Shown here piece by piece: positions 12,001-20,003 of a stretch of DNA of 64,000 nucleotides (the stretch's first letter is position 1; each line of letters begins with the position of its first letter). A model generated the notes under the pieces. That model ran no database searches, was not told where the DNA came from, and was given only the letters and a program-made list of their open reading frames with translations. The stretch lies in assembly GCA_026120035.1 (NCBI GenBank), contig JALRME010000015.1, forward strand, positions 675,830 to 739,829, given 5' to 3'. The DNA comes from Coleophoma eucalyptorum (taxonomy: Eukaryota > Ascomycota > Leotiomycetes > Helotiales > Dermateaceae). The position numbers and the translations under genes are program-made.

Positions 12001-14540
12001 TTCATACGCTCATCTTCAGATGGCATGCAGACGCACCCACCAGCTTGGAGGGTGCTGAAGATGTCACAGAGACTAACATCAAACGTAAAAGCTGCAAATT
12101 GGAATGTTCGGGTGTAGTTATTAATCCCCACCGTCTTCGCATGGCCTGCCAGGCTAGTGCAGAGTGATGCGTGTTGTAATACGACTCCTTTGGGGTTTCC
12201 GGTACTTCCTGAGGTGTAAAGAATCCAGGCGGCATTATCAGGCGTCACTCCAGTCTCAGGAGGATCCGCTTGAGATGGCAAGCCTGCAATGAGTTTTGAA
12301 TCTATAACGACCAAATTCGTCGTTAGTGAAGCTAAATTCGTTTGTTGTTGCTCATCAACCAAAATGATTCTGGCTTTAGTTTCTTGTACAATGCCGCTCG
12401 TCCTGGCGAAGGGGTGTGTAACTCCCAATGGCAGTACCGAACCACCGGCGTACAAAATAGCTAGCATAGCGACAATTGTCCACTTAGATTTGCTCATACA
12501 AAGACCAACGGATTGTTCAGGCCCTACTCCGAGACTGACTAGGTAGTGTGCCAAGCGCATGCTTTGGCTCGCTAAATCAGTATATTTGAACTCTCCATCC
12601 CAAGCCTCAACTGCGCTTGAGCCTGGTTGTGCATTGACCTGGTCTTGCACCAGATGATGAATACACCTATTCACACGCGGAGGGACATGCTCATTCCATT
12701 CAAGGATCTTTTGTTGGTCCGATACTCTGATCATCGCTACCTCGCGAATCAGGCTTTTGCCGACCATTGGACTGCACAAGCGCTGGACTGTAGATGAAAA
12801 TTGTTCCATAACATGTTGCAAGTGGGTATTATTGATCACATTTTCGTCGTAGTTGACATTGATTTCGACTGCCTGGCTCCCTAGGATGCATTCCACATTC
12901 AGACCATAGCTATCGAAATCTTCCATGACTACTGGTATCATTTCAAGACCAGGGAACTCCTTGTAAGCATCATTTTCGGCAGCCGGTTGAATAATGAGCA
13001 AATTCCGTAGCTCTAACGCAGCACTGGATTCAGGAAGTATCTTTTTGATCGTTTGAAGGCCAGTGTGCTCGTATTCGATCATCTCGACCGCTTGGCTCTG
13101 GACCTGCAACAAGAAATCTATGACGCTCATGGTACGATCTACGCATATTCGGACTGGAACTGTTGTGATTGTAGGGGCGATAATATCTGCTATCTGTGAT
13201 ATTGGTGCATTTCTGCCGGACACAGTGACTGCAAAGATTACATCGTCGCTACCAGAATATTGTGCCATGACTAGAGCCCAAGCAGCTCGAAGAATATTAG
13301 ACATCATGATCGCTCCAGCATCATGACCTTCCGGAATATTGATACTGGTTCGAAACGATTGTTGCGGGTGTGGTTGATAGTTTGCACTCGGTAGCGGAGG
13401 CCAGTCGGCCATTGCATCGCCTTGGAGCTGGTCACGCCAGTAACCTGCTGCAGTTGTAGGATCTTCCTTCGTAAGGTATCGAATAAACCGCGAGTAAGGT
13501 ATAGGACGAGGAATGTGATTATGCTGGTAGATTGCAGCAAGTTGTCGGTAAAGCAATAATGCGCTCCACCCATCATAAATACTGTGATGCGCTGTCCAAA
13601 CAAAGATACGTCGGCCTGAATCTTCTTTAATCTGACCAAATCGTGCCAGCGGCTGGCCGAGTGCCATCCCTTCAGCACGATCTCGTGATAAATAGCTCTT
13701 CAAACTCGATCCATAACGCCATAAAACTGGTTCACGGATCACTACCTGCAGTGATTTACCAGCAGGTTCCATGACTACGCGGGTTCGTAGAATAGTCACA
13801 GTTGCAACTAGCGTCTCCCAAGCAGCCCGGAATCGCTCCAAGTCGATGCTTTCTGTAAGATAGAAGGCACGGCGCTCCACATATGCTGCTGGCTGGCGTG
13901 TCGTTATGGCTATCAACCCTTCTTGCAAGGCTGTACAAGGGTAAACATCCTCGATCTGCTCGCTCTCAACATTACACAATGATGCAATCTCCTCCAATTG
14001 CTGCTGTCGTTCGGCCAAATCTGAATCTTGATGGGATGCCCACAACGCGAATGGCGCAGGGTCAGTGTCCTCCTCGTTACGACTGTTGAGAATACCAATC
14101 TGATCGCAGCCATCCTCCGCAAAATCCCGAAGTCTTGCTGTTGAGCAGAGCTCTGAAATACTGTTCGCCCTGATAACATCAGCAGTCTTCAGCTCTATTC
14201 CCCTCTCCTCACATCGCGTTATAAGCCTGATGGCCGATATCGAATCACCTCCCAAAGAAACAAAAGATTGAGTATCGTCTAGATCTTCAACGTCAATCTT
14301 TAAAACAGCTGCACAGATGATCCTGAACTCTTCTTCGAAATCGCTTGATGATTGAACCTTCGAGGACAATGTGTCCAACTCGGGAGATGTTCCATTCCCA
14401 TTAGTATGAGTGCCGTTTCCGTTGCTGTGAATGCCATTGTTGTTCGAATCGCAGAGTGTTTGGTTTGGATTTCCACTCTGAAGTGTTCCGTTCCCATCAG
14501 TCTGCTTCTCCAAGCTCTCCAAGCCATTTGAAGCAGTCAT
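1..14540 (-). CDS. multimodular non-ribosomal peptide synthetase, 5' part, truncated by the left window edge
   Basis: The ATG is at 14540 and one frame stays open to base 1, giving at least 4846 residues with no intron or stop seen. After an Asn/Gly-rich leader (residues ~20-50) the order is T0 (LGGDS, Ser near 100), C1 (HHSIYDG near 317), A1, T1 (IGGDS near 1202), C2 (HHSVYDG near 1406), A2, T2 (~2290), C3 (HHSVYDG ~2495), A3, T3 (~3380), C4 (HHSIYDG ~3590), A4, T4 (~4477), C5 (HHSIYDG ~4680, cut by the edge). All T domains keep the phosphopantetheine Ser, all C domains keep HHxxxDG, and all four A domains have the YTSGSTG or YTSGTTG loop and the GKLDR motif. By-eye ten-residue pocket codes are A1 DVCEVSSIVK, A2 DAQTAVAIHK, A3 DVSSATTVCK and A4 DGEAVGCIFK; I assign no substrates. 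There is no epimerase or methyltransferase so far. Modules repeat every ~1095 residues. An N-terminal T-C without an A domain suggests a starter loaded in trans (inference). The product is unknown. Confidence 0.96.
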   Translation of the reverse strand, partial: MTASNGLESLEKQTDGNGTLQSGNPNQTLCDSNNNGIHSNGNGTHTNGNGTSPELDTLSSKVQSSSDFEEEFRIICAAVLKIDVEDLDDTQSFVSLGGDSISAIRLITRCEERGIELKTADVIRANSISELCSTARLRDFAEDGCDQIGILNSRNEEDTDPAPFALWASHQDSDLAERQQQLEEIASLCNVESEQIEDVYPCTALQEGLIAITTRQPAAYVERRAFYLTESIDLERFRAAWETLVATVTILRTRVVMEPAGKSLQVVIREPVLWRYGSSLKSYLSRDRAEGMALGQPLARFGQIKEDSGRRIFVWTAHHSIYDGWSALLLYRQLAAIYQHNHIPRPIPYSRFIRYLTKEDPTTAAGYWRDQLQGDAMADWPPLPSANYQPHPQQSFRTSINIPEGHDAGAIMMSNILRAAWALVMAQYSGSDDVIFAVTVSGRNAPISQIADIIAPTITTVPVRICVDRTMSVIDFLLQVQSQAVEMIEYEHTGLQTIKKILPESSAALELRNLLIIQPAAENDAYKEFPGLEMIPVVMEDFDSYGLNVECILGSQAVEINVNYDENVINNTHLQHVMEQFSSTVQRLCSPMVGKSLIREVAMIRVSDQQKILEWNEHVPPRVNRCIHHLVQDQVNAQPGSSAVEAWDGEFKYTDLASQSMRLAHYLVSLGVGPEQSVGLCMSKSKWTIVAMLAILYAGGSVLPLGVTHPFARTSGIVQETKARIILVDEQQQTNLASLTTNLVVIDSKLIAGLPSQADPPETGVTPDNAAWILYTSGSTGNPKGVVLQHASLCTSLAGHAKTVGINNYTRTFQFAAFTFDVSLCDIFSTLQAGGCVCMPSEDERMNSLAEAANRMEVNYAELTSTVTETIDPSQVPSLSTLVLSGEPLKPAVLSIWGRRSSVFNSYGPTECSIVSSNSRRLFNIEDAQNIGKPMKSLFWVVQSRNYHQLCPIGAPGELLIEGPLLARGYLNDEKKTQAAFIIDPDFTKHLGLGPGRRMYRTGDMVRQNQDGSLMYLGRCDSTQVKIRGQRVEISEIEYQIVRQLPKIQTVAVELLQRGAQISLVAVMNFATDTEYATAAALDTSESATATVESVDGLRAVFQDLQAALSQVLPAYMIPTLYVPMPNIPMNASGKLDRRALRKKLDALSFAELQRYMSDDGPKAAPSTDSEQQVQSLWSEALAINPQDIGISDNFFRIGGDSVAAMRMVALKASRHLRLTVADVFQHPQLSDLARVIEGRIVEEKIEEEDSAPFDLWEQSELHSGERRAQDLTIIATQCNITVDDIEDVYPCTPLQEGLIAITAHQPTAYMSRQIYRLAPSVDIVRFQEAWQALVQETPILRTRILAGVFTNDVSLQIVVRSSISWQYSENLSDYVAQDKAAGVTLGQPLVRFGLIQNSSERFFVWTAHHSVYDGWSVSLMYRRLSAIYLDQQIPPTVPYSRFIRYLLRKDHDSSRRYWSNQLEGNVVTNWPSLPRADYQPKPQQRYTKDVILSDLEMHSQRSSALPNLIRAAWALTMGKYAGQGDVVFGVTVSGRNAPVWQIADMTGPTITTIPVRISLDGTQSITINQFLEKVQQQAVDMISHEHTGLQVIKKLVPELGPSLELRNLLVIQPASDTDSTSFPGLDPIPVALEGFDSYGLTTECSLLPGMIKIEARYDEKVITTPQLKRTIRTFEHVLKQLFDTRNGAYRLEEVSYLSAYDEEAISNWSKTAPIRIERCIHELVQEQTNIRPNATAICAWDGDLTYEELNIQATWLARYLTSLGTCSQKMIGVCMDKSKFAGISMLAVLKAGAVVVPLGVNHPQTRLEGIVHDTKTDIILVDQKQRDRLSIPGVKLITVNADLLKELPVLADKQILQNSTEPNDAAWVIYTSGSTGKPKGVVLQHVALCSSIKAHGARFGMSAKTRMLQFAAHTFDACIQDYFTTLSWGGVVCVPSENDRMSDLTTAMRQMRVTFATLTSTVARLINPHEVPTMQQIALVGEPVKADVVEQWLGHATVLNAYGPSECSIHSSCGEPLKDATQSSVIGTGMGTRLWVVDTDYNQLCPIGAPGELLIEGPLLAREYLNDAKKTRAAFVSDPRFAQKFDLPSGTRMYRTGDLVKQNEDSSITHLGRRDTQIKIRGQRVEVGEIEYQIAQHPQIRTVAVELLEQDRNGSQVILTAVIEFTEDSEHRRGAVTPSGTLILTPALSLAFEMLQGSLFQVLPTYMLPSMFVAIADMPLNMNGKLDRRAVRHLLGGMNPDERQQYLSASDHKVAPSTKAEHQLHSLWIEALGLSFSQVGIYDNFFQIGGDSVVAMRMVATESARELQLTVADLFQNPRLVELAEVLAMRSTKDKVEQDPEPFSLWSEAQLGLENQQDKLGDVAKQCGISVNDIQDIYPCTPLQEGLMAITARQPLAYVDRQVYKLADNIDSDRFKAAWEILSEATPILRTRILTSQGLQSFLQVVVRGSGPWRDSENLEDYISSDRDEGIGFGKSLVRYGFIQEQGSKERYFVWTAHHSVYDGTSALLMYRQLANIYSNGSALPTAPFSRFIRYLAKKEVAKADSAAYWAEQLQGDVMANWPALPRIDYQPKPQHELTQIVPLSLYESQSFVTTSNVLRAIWALIMAQYTGHNDVVFAVTVSGRNAPVPQVDTIVAPTITTVPVRIQIDWSQSVASFLLAVQNQAAQMIDYEHTGLRAIKALVPKLGSTLDLRNVLVVQTAEERGAADHFPGIEALSLGKENFDSYGLLTECTLGTDEVRIDFRFDDNVIPASQVKRISAQFAHLVQQLCGDSTSKFSCLSDIVLISPEDEEQILRWNATQPPRVDRCIHELFYEQVIAQPQVQAVQAWDGGFTYRDLADQALRLACNLTSLGVGPETKVGLCMDKSKWSIVAILSILFAGGVVVPLGVTHPLPRLEVVIDDASIDIILVDLHHQKRLADLSRNVKLITVDAPLQATLPISTVPYPTGVTSRNAAWIIYTSGSTGTPKGVVLEHGGLCTSMRTQGEKMKLSAETRALQFSPFTFDVSISDVSATLIYGGCICVLSESDRVNNLAGAIRTMSTNFASLTPTVAQMLSPTEVPSLKTLALTGEALKPEVVELWMKSAAVYDTYGPSEGSVCTCNGPLSSPDQAENIGFPMSTLHWVTQVHNYNQLCPIGVPGELLIEGPLLARGYLNNFKKTKESFVVDPAFTKQQIGLSSVRQMYRTGDLVCQNDDGSFIYLGRRDNQIKIRGQRVEVGEIEYQIVCHLKGAHAAVVTMLQDDAHMSLIATVDFKSDSEHYPGELEPLGTLAPTLQLRKVFNELRQLLTGVLPSYMVPAIFVPVAQMPTNISGKLDRRAVHALLKATPPGDLARYMIDEALSQVAPSTHMEKVIQSLWAEALGIAADKVSAHDNFFQLGGDSVTAMRIVAATTQSSQLQLAVSDIFQNPRLCDLASVMTEREKNDHDLMDEDPEPFSLWEAVVTGSSNEKRQRIATIAEQCNVAVKDIEDIYPCTPLQEGLLAVTARQPSAYVSRQAYVLSNKIDIIRFQEAWHKLVARTPILRTRALVGPEASLQVVVNKNITWQYSSSLDDYIRQDKEEGIRLGQPLSRYGLVKLPSGEQLFVWTAHHSIYDGWTIRLLCRQLISLYSQDEDLPTSIPYSRFIRYLTQTNGTESIKYWRQQLNGDSVTADWPSLPQANYEPRPRHTLRKTISLSHAESQGIVMSNILRAAWGLVMIQYSGQNDVVYAANVSGRNAPVRDVSEIAAPTITTVPIRMRLDRTSTQTVDDFLQDIQQQAIEMIDHEHTGLQVIKSLAPELGNAVLNLRNLLVIQPAAESDTHLDFPGIEPVSAEVEDFDAYGVNIECTLGQEIGVEARYDENVVATPYMKMVLEQFVYIVEQLCDPSIRTQQLRDITLLNTEDKMQISKWNVTVPQRVAKCIHELVHEQALARPMAQAVIAWDGQLTYGELDQVANCLAHHLVALGLGSARDQMVGVCMDKSMFAVVAMLAILKAGSVVVPLGVTHPINRLNAIIQDTGISVILVDATQDIRLDTLGPRRLLVNSSLLNQSLPAQIETPKTSVTHNDAAWVIYTSGTTGTPKGAVLEHGTLSTSIQAHGTRYGFGHHTRKINYAAHTFDGTIEDFFTTLSWGGVCCVPSEEDRMDKHRLTEFMRLTKVNSAAMTYTVARLFSPKDVPDMHTLVLGGEPATIDVVKTWMTEVSLFNCYGPSECSIFSTAAGPTASTNELHNIGFPIGTRLWVVEIDDYNKLCPIGAPGELLIEGPQLARGYLNDESKTSAAFLVDPTFTSQLDLPRGLRMYRSGDIVRQKHDGSLVYVARRDMQVKIRGQRVEIGEIESQISQHLTGTRTVAVELLKLGTQGQPVLVAAIDFADESKYRTGEVTSFGMLTPTEAVREAFNKLNGSLFQVLPGYMVPSAYVSVAEMPRNISGKLDRRTLRNMLEALPANNLQEYMNGEAKISPSTDMEHGLQALWAEALGVSMDRVGAHDNFFQIGGDSVAAMRIVAMSEARKLRMSVADIFSHPRLSDLAQILVERTSENELSEEEDPEPFSLWSSTTNEAFDEDQLLAKFASTCNVTVNQIEDIYPCTPLQEGMIAITTRQSAAYVSRQIYALDTTVIDIDRFQKAWEMLSNATPILRTRLLIAQDGRSMQVVVRDPIVWRLCTDLDAYVNQDRREGITLGQPLLRYGLIKQVTGECFFVWTAHHSIYDGWTMRSICRRLVETYINIKDVTYQTPLSIPYSRFIKYLTQSDQSTVATYWREQLQGDVMADWPPLPSIDYQPKPQHRARQTIRGLGDPSKDILTSNILRAAWALVMAQYTGHQDVVFAASVSGRNAPVWQIGEIAGPTLTTVPVRVQANPTITVKQF

Positions 14541-17024
14541 GGTTGTAGAAGAGAAATACTTGTTAAATTGGCACAATCTGAAGGTCTTGAAAGTCAAGGC
14601 CTTTGAATCTCTATCTCTGGGTGCTGGTGCGTTTCTGATTGTAGCATAAGGCGAATTTCTGTTACCAAAACCTCCTAAGTGCTGCAAAACGATATACAAC
14701 CTTTAGACACCTTGGGACCAGGACTGTTATGTGCTGAGCTCAGTTTTGGGCGCCACGAGGGATGAAGTACATTTTTGCCACAGCCACAAGGATCGTAGCA
14801 TGACTGTAATTTGGCAGGTGCAAGTCAGCTCAAGATTGTCTGACATGGCCCAGAGGTGCCTGGCGCGATGGAGCTTCTACGTTCATATGGGGACAAGATA
14901 CATCCTCACGCTTCTACTATAGGTGAGTGTGAGTGGATATTGCCCTGCCTGTAGTAGTGCTACGTCTGTGCAGACCATGTCATCTCACAGCGCTGCTTTC
15001 GAAGCCATCCTAGTATTTCATACATGTTACATCAGCCAAATCACTTTCACAAACCCATTTTCTATACGATTAGTCAGCTCAACTATTTGAGCATGCGTAA
15101 TTGACTCGCCAGCTTCTATATGGCTTCTGGCCCCTGAATAACAGCCTCTCGGTTGGAGTGGCATGGTTTGTAGGCGTCTTAGGGGCTGGAATGTCTCAAG
15201 AATCTGGCAAAGCCATGGGAAGAAGGCCGAAAGCAGCAAGTCCATAATAGGGTGCAGTAATGAGCCGTATGTAGAATATTCTGGGGTTGCGCACGAATGT
15301 CCCAGTATTATATGCACGGTATGAGGCTCCATGTCATTCATCAGCTGCAGAACGAAGCACAGCTCACAGAATCTCGCCGTCTAGAAAACCCATGCTGCCG
15401 GGGATCTCGAAAATGCTTCCTTGATAATGTCGTACATCGCAAGAGGAAATAGAGTTGCGGTCCACATTTGCACAAGCAGGTCTTCGTGTCATAGCTCGAA
15501 ACTGTATGTACCTATCAGCTATGGATCAAGCTTTGTTGAAGATGTCCCATACATACATAGGTAGGTATGTACCAATAAACATCTATATATTGCGATCACT
15601 CCTTCACATCTCCTTCCGATATTCGTGCAATAAAGTGCTTGCTTACCCTGTTCTCAATACTAAGTAGGGTCTTGCGCCTTCATGTGCTGTGCAAGCTTTC
15701 TTGTCACTTAGTCAGCTGCGTTTTTGGAGCTTTAGGCTACCTTGTCGGAGTGTGCGCTTAGTCATTCGCGCCACGGAATCTCCAGTGTGGTCATCACGTG
15801 CACGTCGCGGGTGCAAGATACTGTAGAAGTCACATGTCAAGGGCAAGCCTTTCTGATGGGTCTGTCAAATGCATTACAGGGCTTAATATACACTTTGAAA
15901 TTCGAGTCCAGTCATAGAATAATGCATATAAGGTATATAAACATAATCATCTATGACATAGCGTACCTACGTTTATAAGCTAGTGTACTACATAAGCGTG
16001 TACACCACTAGAAAATATACCAAAAAAGGCGATCTTTATATACTTATATTTCTACCTGTATCTACCTATACGCTATTTTACTCCTCGAGAGGAAATTCGA
16101 CTACCGCTGTTTTTACATGTCGCTACACTTGCTTAACTTTCGTTGTCCCCTACTGTTATACAAAGTGACTAGCTGCTTTTACGAGACGAACCTACCGTAT
16201 GTTCCCTCTCAAAGTAAGTCAAAGAACGCTCAAAACTCTACTCGTAAAACTAAAGATATAGTACAGGTGATTTATATCCCTTATAAAGCTTAAAAAAGAT
16301 TATAAACTGGAGGAATAGAGCAGACTGATGTGTCGGTATAACTTTTGGTCTAGTGGATCTGCTTTGTTCCGATCAAGCGAAACGTATAACGGAAATGGAT
16401 CCAGAGAATCGCAAAGTTTCCACACCAACGGGTCAATCACCTGTTCGATGGCCAGTTTCAAGCATTTAGATACGATCAATCTTTCGCTCCCTCTGTAGCT
16501 ATTATTTACTCATGCCGTATTAGGAACCATTCGTTTGAAACTCCTGATCTTGCTTGTGCTTTTGTCATATCGCCTGAGTGCCCTGAAGGAATGATTGCAT
16601 TGACTACTTTGCCATTTGACACTACGTCTAGTTATTGCCTTAAAGCTAGAGCGGTACGATCATTTTTCAAGTTAGTAGTAAAAACCAGCAGGCTAAGCCC
16701 TTTTAAAAGAAGGATATACCTGCTGTTTGATATTTTGATTAATTTTAGTTCTTTTGTAGGCGCTTTAAGCTCTAACTCCAATAAATGAATCTAGTATTGT
16801 CGTCTATTTACAGAAGGTTTAATTGTAAAGAGACGAGATTGAATCCAATGGTATTTTTAATCATTAGCTTTAGATAGAGGCTTTTCTGTATATTTTGCAC
16901 GAGTAGAGCACTTGTATACTAATACACACTAGCTATACTAAACCACTATAATTCTATATCCTTTTGTTTCATAAGACTATTTTATTCTTTCGGTTTGTGA
17001 TACTATTTTAACTGCAAAGAACAC
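14541..17024. other. intergenic region upstream of the NRPS; no supported gene
   Basis: This 2.5 kb contains the NRPS promoter side and then increasingly A+T-rich DNA (about 15.9-17.0 kb). Short open frames exist, for example 15027-15341 minus and 16591-16788 plus. None has a recognisable domain, a signal peptide or a consistent splice continuation. I could not define a TATA box or operator. Confidence 0.5.
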
Positions 17025-20003
17025 TCAAGAAGCAGGGGTGGGAGGTAATGGTCCCGTAGCCCAGTTTACAGGCTCACTCCCTAATACAAACTCCATCGTA
17101 CCTCCATTAGCAAAAACATCCTCCCAAGTTAGCCAATTCTGCGTCCAAGTCTGGCCATTAACCTTTAGACCTTGCACATAAAATTTTGTATCACCATTGC
17201 CATCGCCACCGGTGCTCGTAATAGTAAGCTTCTTACCTCTGCCAAGATTTATGGTCAAAGACTCAAACCATGGGGATACAATCAGAAAAGTAGTTTGACT
17301 GGTAAGGGGATAAAGTCCGATTATGTTCCATAGCAGCCAGGTCTGCATCGCGCCTGCATCAGAGTTTCCAGGCAAACCATTGATGCCCAAGTGGAAGTTG
17401 CCCTTTGCAACGGTACGGGAATGGAAAACTGAACGGTCTTGTTGATTAACGAAATGGAAGAGATAGGGGACGCTAAAAGTGCTATTGTTGCATTAGCCTT
17501 CCTACTTTGGTTTTGGATCTGTGTGTCTTACGGCTCATTAGTGGCATCAAATAGAATACCCTCCGAGTCTGCGGGATTTGCGCCAACCTGGAACATAATC
17601 TCAAGCCTTCGAGCAAATGTAGAGGGACCGCCAGTGAATTGAACCAATGTTAGCATATCATGCGCGCCGATCCATGAGTAACTCCAGGACGTTGCCTCGT
17701 AAAACGGGTCTTGCCAGTATCCTTCGTCATTGAGGGGATCAGTTGCGATGAAAGTGCCATTTGCATATCTCGGAGAGACAAAGCCTGTGAAATTAAGCGA
17801 GTTGATATCTTTGTTCCAGTGATTTCTCCAATTTCTTGATCTAGACAAATACTTTTCGGCGGCAGCTATGGACTTGTCAGCATAGTAAGAAGGACAAATG
17901 AATGACGTGGAGAAGCCTATGACACAACCAATGATCTAGCACTAGCTTTTAAAGGGGTTTTATTTTACAGGCTCTTCTTTAATAGGTGATATCGAAAAGT
18001 CATACTAATATTGCCCATTCGTGCCGCCACCTGATACAGCGAGAAATCATTGGAAGCATACTCCGTTGCTCTAGACACTGCACGTGGATATCTTGGCGTG
18101 ACCCATCCATACTCTTTCCAATCTGGTAATGCTCCTCGGCCTTCTTGATCAGCGGAATCCGGAACCTCGGGATCAATATTCTTTGGCGGCGTAACTTCTG
18201 CATTAGTTACCACTAAACGAGGAAGAGATCAGTGTTTCTGCTCTAGTTTGATGGACTTTAAGAAGTAAACCACTTACTCGCTGCCCATCCTGCATCCCAA
18301 TCAACTGCTCCACGGACTCCTTTAACATAGGCATCAGCGAGGACATTATCAGCATTTGAGCCTCCTTGGGATCGTCCATTAAAGTTGGATGATCTTGCGT
18401 CGGGCATAAATCCCTCGAATTTCCATATGTTAATTAGCGATCTTATAAACTCTTCGTAAGTAACAGGATGAAGAATATGGAATAAAGCTGTACTGCAACG
18501 GAAAAGGTCCCATAGCGTAAAAATATCGGAATAGTAAGGTTCATTTGCTAAGCCAAGGGCGGAGGCGCTTTGACTAGGATTTTCTCCAGTTTGATTCGTT
18601 GGTAGAATCGCCATGAAATACAAGGAGGTATACAATAATTCCAGATTTGTAATATTTGTGGTTGTAGTAGTGATAGAGGATAAAACTTCAGAGTTCCATG
18701 CCTCTTTTGTGGCATAAACAAGGTCGGATAAAGTAGTCCCCTCTGGTATCTCAATGTCCATATTTTGACAAGCTTGCGTCCTAGAGATCCAAGAGATTCC
18801 CACTGTTGAAGTAATAACAGAGTCACTGAAAGTGAAGAGACCACCAACATAACTATTGGCATCTGTCGCATTAGCTGATCTACTCCGCTGGATAGCGCTC
18901 TGTCCTCCTGGGGTGTTTTTATAAACCTTAGATGTAACTGAAGCATTGAATACGCCACCTACAAACTGTTAGATTCGAGCGACATCGGAAATTCTTCTAC
19001 TTGCAAGAATAGATAGTCCAGTCAGGTGACAAATTCCAGCCATTGTTATAGGTCCCTGAAGCTTCATAATGACCATCATCGAATACCTCGAAAGTTCCAC
19101 CGCCGTAGCCTTGACTAAGACCTAATCCTCTGAATGAGGGAAGTACATGGCTGATATCAACTAAGATATTGTTCTGCGTGCTTCCGACTGGAAAGGTATA
19201 CTGGTACATTCCTGCGCGTGAAGCCGCAGCTAGCTCAACGATAATATTGTCGGTGGTTTGAGCTTTACAGTAACCGACAGTCGCTTCGTCGGCTACCGCC
19301 CTACCAACCGTAATGTTATTCAATGGGTTGGATATATTCCCTATAAGTGGAAGTTGAGCAACTGTTCCGTACTTTGGAGCTCCACCGGTTCCACTCTCAC
19401 TAACCAGAGAATTAGCATTGTAATATCGTAGGACTCCTGCCTTCTCGACAATTCAGACATTCTTTTGATTTCATAGAGCTACGGTTATGCCAGTTCAAAT
19501 ACTTGGCAGCGAAATGACTGAAATTGGGGATGAAGCACATACTGCATCATAGAAAACCCAGAGAAGTTGCCGTTAGAAAGATATCCCGAATATGAATCGA
19601 CGCCGGGTACTAAAAGATCTGGTCCAAGTTTAACCATGCCCCATGGCCGTGTAACTCCAGGGAAATCATTTCCCAAAGGATCTACATGAGATTAGCATGC
19701 TACACTTCAAGGAAGGTTCAGCAATTCCAAGCATCTAGAGACATTATCAACATGCTTTATGTATCCCTAGATCACGCGGGGACATTTCAAACAAGTCTGA
19801 ATTTTCAAAAAAAGGACGCGTGAATCAAATTTACACGAACCTGTTCCAGTACTTCTGCGCGTTAGTAAAACTAATTTTCAACCGCAGAAGACAACTTACA
19901 AAACCTGGACATATTTTGTATAGTCAATACTTTGCGCAGTGACTCCAGAACTTATTGCAAGCACTAGCAAGTTCAACATTATGAAGCTCTTCTTGATGGG
20001 CAT
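17025..20003 (-). CDS. secreted GH92 family alpha-mannosidase-like protein with one unresolved frame break
   Basis: GH92 enzymes are calcium-dependent exo-mannosidases. Proposed exons on the minus strand are 20003-19900 (signal peptide), 19854-19841 (a 14-nt micro-exon), 19681-19543, 19399 to about 18998, about 18970-18278, 18212-18006, 17865-17532 and 17481-17025. The joins recreate family blocks: GTDPLGNDFPGVTRPWGMV, GFSMM-HESGTGGAPKYG, GGSNADNVLADAYVKG, GRGALPDWKEYG and GLPGNSDAGAMQTWLLWN. Introns are 45-159 bp, except for the unresolved junction. Phase is consistent everywhere except between 18999 and about 18960. There the frame meets a TAG just after the WTIYSC segment, and no canonical splice pair I tried restores the next frame (VFNASVTSKVYK). 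So this is either a 1-nt lesion (a young pseudogene), a sequence error or a non-canonical intron. The C-terminus is family-typical. Confidence 0.85.

Noticed and set aside
15027..15341. 104-codon minus frame upstream of the NRPS as a cluster gene
   Set aside because: No recognisable domain, no plausible exon partner, and composition like the surrounding non-coding DNA.
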